50,092 nucleotides of DNA from contig UBQW01000044.1 of assembly GCA_900467745.1 (NCBI GenBank), positions 1,310-51,401 on the forward strand, read 5' to 3'. Position numbers and translations under genes: made by a program. The notes beneath the pieces were generated by a model that saw only the letters and a list, made by a program, of their open reading frames with translations, was not told the DNA's origin and ran no database searches. This document shows positions 32,835-40,022 of this stretch, in pieces. The DNA comes from Hyphomicrobiales bacterium (lineage in GTDB: Bacteria > Pseudomonadota > Alphaproteobacteria > Rhizobiales > Rhizobiaceae). Numbering within the stretch: position 1 is the stretch's first letter; each line of letters starts with the position of its first letter.

Positions 32835-32863
32835 ACTGGCTGCGCTGAACGAAAGAGGCGGTC

Positions 32864-34342
32864 ATGAGTGTAAGGGAAGACAGCAGCATGGGTAAGGTAA
32901 CAGGGTTTCTGGAAATCGACCGGCAGGTGGCGAAGTATCAGCCGGCGTCGGACCGTATCCGGCATTTCCGCGAATTCACGATCCCGATGTCGGACCCGGA
33001 AGTGCAGAAACAGGCCGCGCGCTGCATGGACTGTGGCATTCCCTATTGCCATGGCCCGACCGGCTGTCCCGTGCACAACCAGATCCCCGACTGGAACGAT
33101 CTGGTCTACAACAACAACTGGGAAGCAGCGATCCAGAACCTGCATTCGACCAACAACTTCCCTGAGTTCACCGGCCGCGTCTGCCCCGCGCCTTGCGAGG
33201 AAGCCTGCACGCTGAACCTCGAGGATGCGCCGGTTGCTATCAAGACCGTCGAGCAGGCGATTGCCGACAAGGCCTATGAACTCGGCTTCATCCGGCCGCA
33301 GCCGGCTGCCGTTCGCACCGGCAAGAAGGTCGCGATCATCGGTTCCGGCCCTGCCGGCATGGCGGCTGCCCAGCAGCTCGGCCGCGCGGGTCACGAGGTG
33401 CATGTCTATGAGCGCGAATCCAAGCCCGGCGGCCTGCTGCGCTACGGCATTCCCGACTTCAAGATGGAGAAGAACTTCATCGATCGCCGCGTCGAGCAGA
33501 TCTCGGGCGAGGGCGTGACCTTCCATTGCGGCGTCAATGTCGGCGTCGATCTGAAGGTCGAGCAGCTGATCGCCGATCACGACGCGGTTCTCTACTGCGG
33601 CGGTTCGGAAACGCCGCGCGAAGCCGGCATTCCGGGCTTCGACCTCGCCGGCGTGCATGACGCGATGCCGTATCTGGTGCAGCAGAACAAGCGCGTCGGC
33701 CGCGAAAACATCGACAGCGTCGGCTGGGCTTCGGACCCGATCCTCGCTGGCGCCAAGCATGTCGTCGTCGTCGGCGGCGGTGATACCGCATCGGACTGCG
33801 TCGGCACGGGGTTCCGCCAGGGCGCCGTGAAGGTCACCCAGCTCGACATCCGTCCGCAGCCGCCGGAGAAGGAAGACAAGCTCGCGGTCTGGCCGTTCTG
33901 GGCCACGAAGATGCGCACCTCTTCCAGCCAGGCCGAAGGTGCTGTGCGCGAATTCCAGGTCGCGACGCTCGAATTCGTCGGCGAAGACGGCGTCCTGACT
34001 GGCGTGAAGTGCTGCGAAGTCGACGAACGCCGCAAGCCGATCGCCGGCACGGAGTTCATCATCAAGGCCGATCTCGCCTTCATCGCCATCGGCTTCAGCG
34101 GCCCGTTCACCACGAGCGTGCTCAAGGAACTCGACGGCAAGCTGACGCTCAACACCGACCGCCGCGGCTCGACCAACGTCGTTGCCAACGACCGCGACTA
34201 CAAGACCTCGGTCGACAAGTTCTGGACGGCGGGCGACGTGCGTCGCGGCCAGTCGCTGGTCGTCTGGGCGATCCGCGAGGGACGCCAGGCGGCGCGCGCC
34301 ATCGACGAGGCGCTGATGGGCTCGACGGTTCTGCCGCGCTAA
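32864..34342 (+). CDS. gltD: Glutamate synthase (NADPH) small subunit
   Basis: A 492-residue GOGAT beta subunit. The N-terminal two 4Fe-4S binding region has cysteine motifs CMDCGIPYC, GCPVHN and CPAPCEEAC (about 50-117). Then come the FAD-binding GSGPAGMAAAQQLGRAGH (about 162-179) and the NADPH-binding GGGDTASDC (about 305-313), and C-terminal FWTAGDVRRGQSLVVWAIREGRQAAR. It passes NADPH electrons to GltB. GAGG supports ATG 32864; the common family start MGKVTGF (32888) also occurs, eight residues in. A strong terminator follows. Confidence 0.97.
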   Translation: MSVREDSSMGKVTGFLEIDRQVAKYQPASDRIRHFREFTIPMSDPEVQKQAARCMDCGIPYCHGPTGCPVHNQIPDWNDLVYNNNWEAAIQNLHSTNNFPEFTGRVCPAPCEEACTLNLEDAPVAIKTVEQAIADKAYELGFIRPQPAAVRTGKKVAIIGSGPAGMAAAQQLGRAGHEVHVYERESKPGGLLRYGIPDFKMEKNFIDRRVEQISGEGVTFHCGVNVGVDLKVEQLIADHDAVLYCGGSETPREAGIPGFDLAGVHDAMPYLVQQNKRVGRENIDSVGWASDPILAGAKHVVVVGGGDTASDCVGTGFRQGAVKVTQLDIRPQPPEKEDKLAVWPFWATKMRTSSSQAEGAVREFQVATLEFVGEDGVLTGVKCCEVDERRKPIAGTEFIIKADLAFIAIGFSGPFTTSVLKELDGKLTLNTDRRGSTNVVANDRDYKTSVDKFWTAGDVRRGQSLVVWAIREGRQAARAIDEALMGSTVLPR

Positions 34343-34359
34343 GCGGACGGGACATTTGG

Positions 34360-34404
34360 ATTGATCTTGGCTCGGGGCTGCGTGATGCGGCCCCGAGCTT
34401 TTTT
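34360..34404 (+). terminator. Terminator of the glt unit (dispersed repeat copy A)
   Basis: Nine-base-pair stem GCTCGGGGC/GCCCCGAGC (34370-34378 with 34390-34398) and TTTTTT. The 39 bases 34360-34398 recur, with six changes, at 36022-36060. Confidence 0.88.
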
Positions 34405-34497
34405 GTGCCTTGTGCAGCTACATACCGAGAAAGTCTATCTGGCGGCCGGCGCGTCAGGTCGGCGAGTATGGACGGACTGTTTGTTGTATGGGGGTCA

Positions 34498-35256
34498 ATG
34501 AATATGTCTGTTCGATCTGTCATCAGCATCGTGGCGGCTTTCCTATGCGTCGCGGTGTCGCCAGCCGGGGCCTGGGAGCGCGCCGGCTACGTCAGTTATC
34601 CGGCGACGGCGAAGTGCCTGAGCGAGAACATGTGCCTGCTGGTCAGCTGCCCGGCCGTGGATGCGCCGAGCTTCGAGATGCTGATCTACGAGCACGGCAA
34701 GGCGACCGGTGAGCCGTTCGACATCATCATCGATGGCCGCACGTTCACCTTCAATCTGCCTGAGCGCGGCGCCCACGATCTCTATCGCTGGCCGCTTGCC
34801 GATGATTTCGCCGATGCCCTTCAGAAGGGGAGCCGGGCGACGCTGGCTTTCGATCCGGTCGGCCTGCCCTATGCGTTTTCGCTGCGCGGAAGCGGGGCTG
34901 CCGTGCGGCGGGTGCTTTCCGGCTGCGGATCGTCGACCGCGCCTGTGGTCGCGGCGGCGGCATCGCGCGAGCGTCTCTCCGGCCTCAGCCCTGAGACGGA
35001 TTGTCAGGTGGCCGCGACGACAGGCGAGGTTGTGGACCTGACGTTGAAGGCTTCGGGGCAGGCGATCGAAGGCTTCCAGTTCAAGGACAAGCGCGGCACC
35101 GGCTACATCAACGTCGATCCGCCGGGCAATGCCAAGGTCATCCAGGCAAAGCTGATGACGATCATCGTTCCGGGTGCGAAGCTGAAGATCGAGGTGCATG
35201 GATGCGGTGCTGCCGCCAGCGTGGAAGTGTTGTCGGCGGTCGAGGTGATCGAGTAG
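34498..35256 (+). CDS. Exported hypothetical protein
   Basis: A 252-residue protein with a Sec signal peptide (about 1-26, SPAGA-WERAG). The mature protein has six or more Cys (CLSENMCLLVSC; SGCGSS; TDCQVA; HGCGA) and reads as beta-rich, probably disulfide-stabilised in the periplasm. Nothing catalytic is visible. ATG 34498 has GGGGGTC just upstream; a second ATG (34504) is two codons in. No family recognised; I treat the earlier in-frame sequence as non-coding because it overlaps gltD. Confidence 0.7.
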   Translation: MNMSVRSVISIVAAFLCVAVSPAGAWERAGYVSYPATAKCLSENMCLLVSCPAVDAPSFEMLIYEHGKATGEPFDIIIDGRTFTFNLPERGAHDLYRWPLADDFADALQKGSRATLAFDPVGLPYAFSLRGSGAAVRRVLSGCGSSTAPVVAAAASRERLSGLSPETDCQVAATTGEVVDLTLKASGQAIEGFQFKDKRGTGYINVDPPGNAKVIQAKLMTIIVPGAKLKIEVHGCGAAASVEVLSAVEVIE

Positions 35257-35257
35257 G

Positions 35258-35287
35258 GCCGGCACGGGACGTCTCCGTCCCGCCGGC
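35258..35287 (+). terminator. Hairpin after the exported-protein gene
   Basis: GCCGG-(ca)-CGGGACG pairs with CGTCCCG-CCGGC around TCTC, immediately after the stop of the 34498 gene. No T-run follows, so it may instead stabilise the transcript. Confidence 0.45.
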
Positions 35288-35380
35288 GCGATGGGATTGC
35301 GGCATGGTCAACGGCGATGCGGCGATCTATGGTGCGCGGGCCATCGCTTCGCATGGCTATGCGGCAAGGAACAACACCGG

Positions 35381-36013
35381 ATGCCATCGACCGAACTGCT
35401 GATCACCTTCTTCGTCACGACGGCGCTGTTTGCTTACATTCCCGGACCGGCCATGCTCTACGCCGCCGCACAGACGCTGGCGCGCGGACGGCGGGCGGGG
35501 TTCATGGCGACGCTTGGCATCCATGTCGGCTGCTATGTGCATGTGATCGCGGCCGCCGCAGGCCTGTCGATCATCTTTCATGCGGTGCCGGTGCTCTATA
35601 TGGCGGTCAAGCTCGCCGGTGCGGCCTATCTGGTTTGGCTCGGCATATCGCTGTTTCGCAGCAAGTCGCAAGGGGAGACGACGCCCGCTGCCATCGATCC
35701 GAAATCCGGTCGGCGTGCCTTTGTCGAGAGCATCTCGATCGAGGTGTTGAACCCGAAGACGGCGATCTTCTTCCTGGCCTTCCTGCCGCAATTCATCGAT
35801 CCCGCCGCCAGCTTTCCGGTCTGGCTACAATTCGTGCTGCTGGGGACGATCGTCAATTTCATCTTCTCGTCGGCCGATATCGTCTGCGTGATGCTGGCGG
35901 GCGCCGTCATATCAAGGCTGAAGCGCTCGGGTTCGGCACAGCGGCTGGTGCAGCGCGCGGGCGGGGGGATACTGATCGGCCTCGGGGCGCATCTGGCATT
36001 GCAGCGGAGCTAG
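35381..36013 (+). CDS. LysE/RhtB-family amino-acid exporter
   Basis: A 210-residue membrane protein with about six hydrophobic segments. The N-terminal FVTTALFAYIPGPAMLYAAAQTLARGRRAGFMATLGIHVGCYVHV and EVLNPKTAIFFLAFLPQFI near residue 120 are typical of the LysE/RhtB translocators that export amino acids or related metabolites. AAGGA lies upstream of ATG 35381; an ATG 30 codons earlier adds an Arg/Cys/Trp-rich stretch not seen in the family. No LysG-type regulator is adjacent. Confidence 0.85.
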   Translation: MPSTELLITFFVTTALFAYIPGPAMLYAAAQTLARGRRAGFMATLGIHVGCYVHVIAAAAGLSIIFHAVPVLYMAVKLAGAAYLVWLGISLFRSKSQGETTPAAIDPKSGRRAFVESISIEVLNPKTAIFFLAFLPQFIDPAASFPVWLQFVLLGTIVNFIFSSADIVCVMLAGAVISRLKRSGSAQRLVQRAGGGILIGLGAHLALQRS

Positions 36014-36021
36014 CCGACACG

Positions 36022-36060
36022 ATTGATTTGGGCTCGGGGCTGCCTGGCGCGGCCCCGTGC
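36022..36060 (+). repeat. Degenerate copy of the glt terminator (copy B)
   Basis: Thirty-nine bases matching 34360-34398 at 33 positions, located directly after the LysE-type gene. The stem GCTCGGGGC/GCCCCGTGC has one broken pair and no immediate T-run, so its termination strength is probably reduced. Confidence 0.6.
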
Positions 36061-36074
36061 TACAAGGTCGGTTT

Positions 36075-36827
36075 TTAGAGGCCCGCCTCGGCCATCCAGA
36101 GTTCCGCATCGGCACCGCCTGGAATACGCAGCGGCGCGGATGGATCGGTTGCGGCTCGCCACACGGCCTCGGCGACGTCGGCGGCATGGGTCACCGGGCC
36201 GGTATCGTCCTGCACGTTCTTGATGAACTGCTGAAGCATCGGCGCATAGTCGGCATCATCGAGGCCACGGAAATGGGGGCGGGCGTTTTCGCCGAAGCGG
36301 GTGGTTGGCGAGCGGCCCGGCAGAACGATATGCACCCGCACGCCGAAGGGCTCCATCTCGACCGCCAAGGATTCCGTCAGCGCGTTCACGGCGGCCTTGC
36401 TGGCGCGGTAGACGCCGATGACCGGCAGCGTCTTGACCGTCACCGTCGATGTCACGTTGATGACGACGCCTGCCCGGCGTTGGCGCATCTGCGGCACGAC
36501 AGCCTGGACCATCGCCAAGGTGCCGATCGTGTTTGTCTCGAACAAGGAACGTACGGTCTCAGGCGCGGTGAGCTCGATGGGGGAAGGGGCTCCGAAGCCG
36601 GCGTTGTTGACCAGCACGTCGATATGACCGGCTGCCGCCACGGCCTCGGCGATGCTTGTGGGGTCCGTGACGTCGAGCGCCAGGACGCGCAGGCGTTCGG
36701 ACACAGGCAGCAGGTCGGGGTCGGGCTTGCGCATCGTCGCGATCACGTCCCAGCCACGGTCCAGAAAGAGTTTCGCGGTCTCCAGGCCAAAGCCGGACGA
36801 GCAACCGGTGATCAATATCGTGGGCAT
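36075..36827 (-). CDS. Short-chain dehydrogenase/reductase
   Basis: A 250-residue SDR with TGCSSGFG (7-14), NNAGFG (74-79), Ser127, and Tyr140/Lys144 (YRASK). Sequence after the active site (PGRSPTTRFGENARPHF) is close to the SDR branch that acts on steroids, ketones or xenobiotics; the substrate is unknown. ATG 36827 has GGAG six bases upstream, hence preferred to the TTG four codons earlier. Divergent from the AraC-family gene at 36926, its probable regulator. Confidence 0.88.
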   Translation of the reverse strand: MPTILITGCSSGFGLETAKLFLDRGWDVIATMRKPDPDLLPVSERLRVLALDVTDPTSIAEAVAAAGHIDVLVNNAGFGAPSPIELTAPETVRSLFETNTIGTLAMVQAVVPQMRQRRAGVVINVTSTVTVKTLPVIGVYRASKAAVNALTESLAVEMEPFGVRVHIVLPGRSPTTRFGENARPHFRGLDDADYAPMLQQFIKNVQDDTGPVTHAADVAEAVWRAATDPSAPLRIPGGADAELWMAEAGL

Positions 36828-36875
36828 CTGCGTCTCCAATCGAAAAGGAATGATTGCAGGGTAGTGACCGCGTGC

Positions 36876-36900
36876 GAGACTTGATATAGGCTGCAGTCTC
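36876..36900. promoter_or_regulatory. Inverted repeat in the SDR/AraC divergent promoter
   Basis: GAGACT (36876-36881) and AGTCTC (36895-36900) are inverted around 13 bases, 26 bases before the regulator start codon. Candidate operator shared by the divergent genes. Confidence 0.4.
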
Positions 36901-36925
36901 CATTTCTTTAGCGATAGTCCTGATT

Positions 36926-37837
36926 GTGACCGTTGATCCCCTTGCCGAAATCGTCACGCTGCTGCAGCCCGCCGCGCGTTTCTCGAAGCTGGTCGAATGC
37001 GCCGGCCTCTGGCGGATTGAACGCGAGGCCACCGGCGAGCCCTTCTACTGCGCTGTTATCGAGGGGCGTTGCCGCGTGACATTCGGGGAGGAGCCGCCGT
37101 TCATTCTTGAGGCCGGCGACTTCGTCCTGGTGCCGGCCATGCGTGATCTCGTCAATGAGAGCATCGACGCGCCGCGCGGCTTGCCCGCCGTCGTTCCGAA
37201 GCCGATGAGCGACGGTCGCTTCCGTGTGGGTCGTCTCGATGGACCGGCGGATCTGCGCATGCGCATCGGGCATTGCAGCTTCGGTTCACCGGATGCGGCG
37301 CTTCTGGTTTCACTGCTGCCCGATGTCGTTGTCGTTCGCGGCGAACCGCGTCTGGCGACGCTGATGCAATTGGTCGGCGAGGAGACACGCGAGCGGCGGC
37401 CGGGGCGGGAGCTGGTGCTTGAGCGGTTGCTGGAGGTGCTGCTGATCGAGGCGCTCCGATCCGGCACGCAGCCGACGGGCGCGCCCGGGCTCAGCCGTGG
37501 TCTGGCGGACGAACGGCTGGCGGCGGCGCTGCACGCGCTGCATGAACGACCGGCCCATCCCTGGACCGTGGCGGATCTCGCGACCGAAGCGTCGCTCTCC
37601 CGATCGGCCTTCTTCGCCCGTTTCAGCCGTGTCGTCGGTCTGCCGCCGATGGAGTATCTGCTGGCCTGGCGCATGGCGCTCGCCAAGCAGCTGTTGCGCG
37701 GCCGCGAACTCGCGATGGATGAGGTGGCGGAGCGCGTGGGTTACGGCTCGGCGAGCGCGTTCAGCGTCGCCTTCTCGCGATATGCGGGCGTGCCGCCGGC
37801 TCGGTATGCCCGCAGTCAGCCTCTGCTTGAGAGGTGA
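36926..37837 (+). CDS. AraC-family regulator (cupin_6 type)
   Basis: A 303-residue regulator: N-terminal cupin_6-type sensor (about 10-190; FYCAVIEGRCRVTFGEEPPFILEAGDFVLVPA) and C-terminal double HTH (about 200-300; WTVADLATEASLSRSAFFARFSRVVGLPPMEYLLAWRMALA and VAERVGYGSASAFSVAFSRYAGVPPARY). Starts with GTG. Divergent from the SDR gene (98 bases between starts), so likely its activator. Its last 22 bases overlap the end of the convergent LysR gene. Confidence 0.9.
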   Translation: MTVDPLAEIVTLLQPAARFSKLVECAGLWRIEREATGEPFYCAVIEGRCRVTFGEEPPFILEAGDFVLVPAMRDLVNESIDAPRGLPAVVPKPMSDGRFRVGRLDGPADLRMRIGHCSFGSPDAALLVSLLPDVVVVRGEPRLATLMQLVGEETRERRPGRELVLERLLEVLLIEALRSGTQPTGAPGLSRGLADERLAAALHALHERPAHPWTVADLATEASLSRSAFFARFSRVVGLPPMEYLLAWRMALAKQLLRGRELAMDEVAERVGYGSASAFSVAFSRYAGVPPARYARSQPLLER

Positions 37838-38706
37838 TCGACCAGCACGCGCAGCTTCTGCGGCTGACGATGGCGGCGCGGATAGTAGATGTAGAAGCCG
37901 TCGAAGGGTGGGCAGTAGGTTTCGAGAAGAGATACGAGTTCGCCGCGCGCGATGTAGGGCGCGAAGGTCTCCACCATGCCGAAGGTGATGCCGGCGCCTG
38001 AAGAGGCCATGCGCAGCATCATGCCCATGTCGTTGGTGGTCATGTCAGGATCGACCGCGACATCGAAATCGCGGCCGTTCTCGGTGAATTCCCAGCGATA
38101 GGGGGCGGTGTCGGGTCTGGGGCGCCAGCCGATACAGACGTGGTCGACGAGATCGCGGGGATGTTGCGGCGCGCCGCGCCGGGCGATGTAATCGGGCGAT
38201 GCGACGGCGCATTGGCTCTGGGCTGACGAGACCGACACGGCCACCATATCCTGCTCGATCACCTCGCCCAGCCGGATACCGGCATCGAAGCCGGCCTCGA
38301 CGATATCGAACTCGCCGTCGGTGATGGTGATGTCCAGGCGCAGCTCCGGATACTTCGCCATGAAGCCCGCAAGCAGCGGGCCGGAGATGACGCGTTCGGC
38401 GATCGATGAAACGGCGATACGGAGCAGGCCGGATGGCCGCGCGCGGACCTCCCGCACGGCTTCGATCGCCTCGGTCACGCGGTTCGCAGGCTCCTTCACC
38501 AGGGATTGAAACAACTCGCCGGCTTCGGTCAGCCGCACGCTGCGCGTGGTGCGCTGGACGAGCGTGACACCCAGCCGGTCTTCCAGCCGTTGCAGCGCCT
38601 GGCTGACGGCGGAGCGCGTCACGCCGAGCCGCTCGGCGGCGACGCGGAAGTTGCGCGCTTCCGCGACGGCAAGGAAAACGGAGATGCCTTCGAACTGGTC
38701 ACTCAT
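37816..38706 (-). CDS. LysR-family transcriptional regulator
   Basis: A 296-residue LTTR: HTH in residues about 5-60 (FLAVAEARNFRVAAERLGVTRSAVSQALQRLEDRLG), then a substrate-binding domain with ITDGEFDIVEAGFDAGIRLGE. Divergent from the Atu4866/SDR pair. Its start codon lies inside one arm of a perfect palindrome (38706-38726), so binding there could block its own transcription and activate the divergent unit. Closest in pattern to CrgA/DsdC-like LTTRs next to SDRs. Confidence 0.9.
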   Translation of the reverse strand: MSDQFEGISVFLAVAEARNFRVAAERLGVTRSAVSQALQRLEDRLGVTLVQRTTRSVRLTEAGELFQSLVKEPANRVTEAIEAVREVRARPSGLLRIAVSSIAERVISGPLLAGFMAKYPELRLDITITDGEFDIVEAGFDAGIRLGEVIEQDMVAVSVSSAQSQCAVASPDYIARRGAPQHPRDLVDHVCIGWRPRPDTAPYRWEFTENGRDFDVAVDPDMTTNDMGMMLRMASSGAGITFGMVETFAPYIARGELVSLLETYCPPFDGFYIYYPRRHRQPQKLRVLVDHLSSRG

Positions 38707-38726
38707 TGGTTAGAATTACTAACCAA
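38706..38726. promoter_or_regulatory. Perfect palindromic operator at the LysR start codon
   Basis: TTGGTTAG and CTAACCAA, 8 bp each, are inverted around AATTA. The centre contains T-N11-A (38710 and 38722), the LysR-box core. It begins at the last base of the LysR start codon and lies 121 bases upstream of the divergent operon. Confidence 0.65.
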
Positions 38727-38847
38727 GCTATCTCGGATTGGCAACTCGTTCGATGCCAATGTCGCCCCTATCTCTCATCCCATGGCAAGACGGAAGAGCC
38801 GTCGCCTGCAATAGCATCGGCCCTGCGAGGCCGGAAAGAGGAGAGAG

Positions 38848-39090
38848 ATGATGAGCGACCATCCCTATGTCGGCATGTGGATCACCGATGACGGCCGGGT
38901 TCGGCACGAGCTTCTGGCGGACGGCCGATATGACGAGGCGCGCGGCAACCGCGAGAGCGCCTATCAGGGGCGCTACGAGGTTCGTGGCGCTCACATCGAT
39001 TATTGGGACGACACCGGCTTCACCGCCGACGGCGATTTCGTCGATCGCGATACGCTGCACCATGGCGGCATGATCCTGCGCCGGCGCTAA
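38848..39090 (+). CDS. Atu4866-family protein
   Basis: An 80-residue protein: PYVGMWITDDGRVRHELLADGRYDEARGNRESAYQGRYEV and HIDYWDDTGFTADGDFVDRDTLHHGGM are signature stretches of the Atu4866 family (small single-domain beta-barrel proteins first named from Agrobacterium). The function of the family is unknown. GAGGAGAGAG precedes the ATG. It heads a two-gene unit with an SDR, 42 bases apart, controlled probably by the divergent LysR. Confidence 0.85.
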   Translation: MMSDHPYVGMWITDDGRVRHELLADGRYDEARGNRESAYQGRYEVRGAHIDYWDDTGFTADGDFVDRDTLHHGGMILRRR

Positions 39091-39132
39091 GACCTAACGA
39101 AAAAGTGGGCGAAAGGCCCGGAAGGAGACGAC

Positions 39133-39975
39133 ATGACTGAGACTTCCCCTATCTGGTTCATCACCGGTGCTTCCTCGGGGCTCGGCCTCGCCTTGGCCGA
39201 AGCCGTATTGGCGCGCGGCTGGCGGGCGGCTGTCACGGCGCGCAAGCCCGGCGCGCTCGACGATCTGGTCGCGCGCTACGGCGATGATGTGCTGCCACTT
39301 GCGCTCGATGTGCGCTCCAGGGCATCGGTCGACGAGGCGGTCTCCGCGGCGGAGAGGCATTTCGGCGGCATCGACGTGCTGGTCAACAATGCCGGCTACG
39401 GCTATCTCGCGGCGATCGAGGAGGGCGACGATCAGGAAATTCGCGACCAGTTCGAGACCAATGTCTTCGGCCTGATCGCGGTGACCAAGCGGGTGCTTCC
39501 CGGCATGCGCGCACGGCGTCGCGGCCAAGTGTTCAACACATCGTCGCTCGGTGGCCTCGTGGCGTTCGCGGCGACCGGCTATTATCACGCCACGAAGTTC
39601 GCGGTAGAGGGCTTGTCGGAATCGCTCTCTCACGAGGTGGCGCCGCTCGGGATCAAGGTCACCATTCTGGAGCCGGGCGCGTTTCGCACCAATTGGGCCG
39701 GGAGATCGATGATCGAATCGGCGACCGTCATCGACGACTACGCGGAGACGGCGGGCAAGCGAAGGGCGGCGACCCGTGCTGTCTCCGGCAACCAGCCGGG
39801 TGATCCCGCGCGCGCCGCAGCGGCCGTCATCGGTGCATACGAGGCGGAGGAGCCGCCGTTGCGGCTGCTGCTGGGCGCGCCGGCGCTGAAGATCGCGCGC
39901 GAGCGGCTGGATGCGCTGCGGTCGAATTTCGATGCCTGGGCGGATGTGACGCTGAGTGCGGATTTTCCGAGTTGA
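39133..39975 (+). CDS. Short-chain dehydrogenase/reductase
   Basis: A 280-residue SDR with TGASSGLG (11-18), NNAGYG (85-90), Ser138 and Tyr151/Lys155 (YHATK). It is longer than a classical SDR, with a C-terminal region (about 200-280) rich in Arg and Ala. It is similar in motif spacing to the SDR at 36075. Second gene of the Atu4866 unit; a bidirectional hairpin follows at 40001. Confidence 0.87.
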   Translation: MTETSPIWFITGASSGLGLALAEAVLARGWRAAVTARKPGALDDLVARYGDDVLPLALDVRSRASVDEAVSAAERHFGGIDVLVNNAGYGYLAAIEEGDDQEIRDQFETNVFGLIAVTKRVLPGMRARRRGQVFNTSSLGGLVAFAATGYYHATKFAVEGLSESLSHEVAPLGIKVTILEPGAFRTNWAGRSMIESATVIDDYAETAGKRRAATRAVSGNQPGDPARAAAAVIGAYEAEEPPLRLLLGAPALKIARERLDALRSNFDAWADVTLSADFPS

Positions 39976-40000
39976 GCCAGTGAACTTGAGAAAGACAGAG

Positions 40001-40020
40001 GCGGGCGTGTGAACGCCCGC
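40001..40020. terminator. Bidirectional hairpin between SDR and DUF459 genes
   Basis: GCGGGCG/CGCCCGC around TGTGAA (40001-40020), between the convergent SDR and DUF459 genes. T-runs are weak on both sides. Confidence 0.6.
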
Positions 40021-40022
40021 TT

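Noticed and set aside
34009..34497. N-terminal extension of the exported protein into gltD
   Set aside because: Overlaps gltD in another frame and would bury the signal peptide; ATG 34498 has a ribosome-binding site and a signal peptide.
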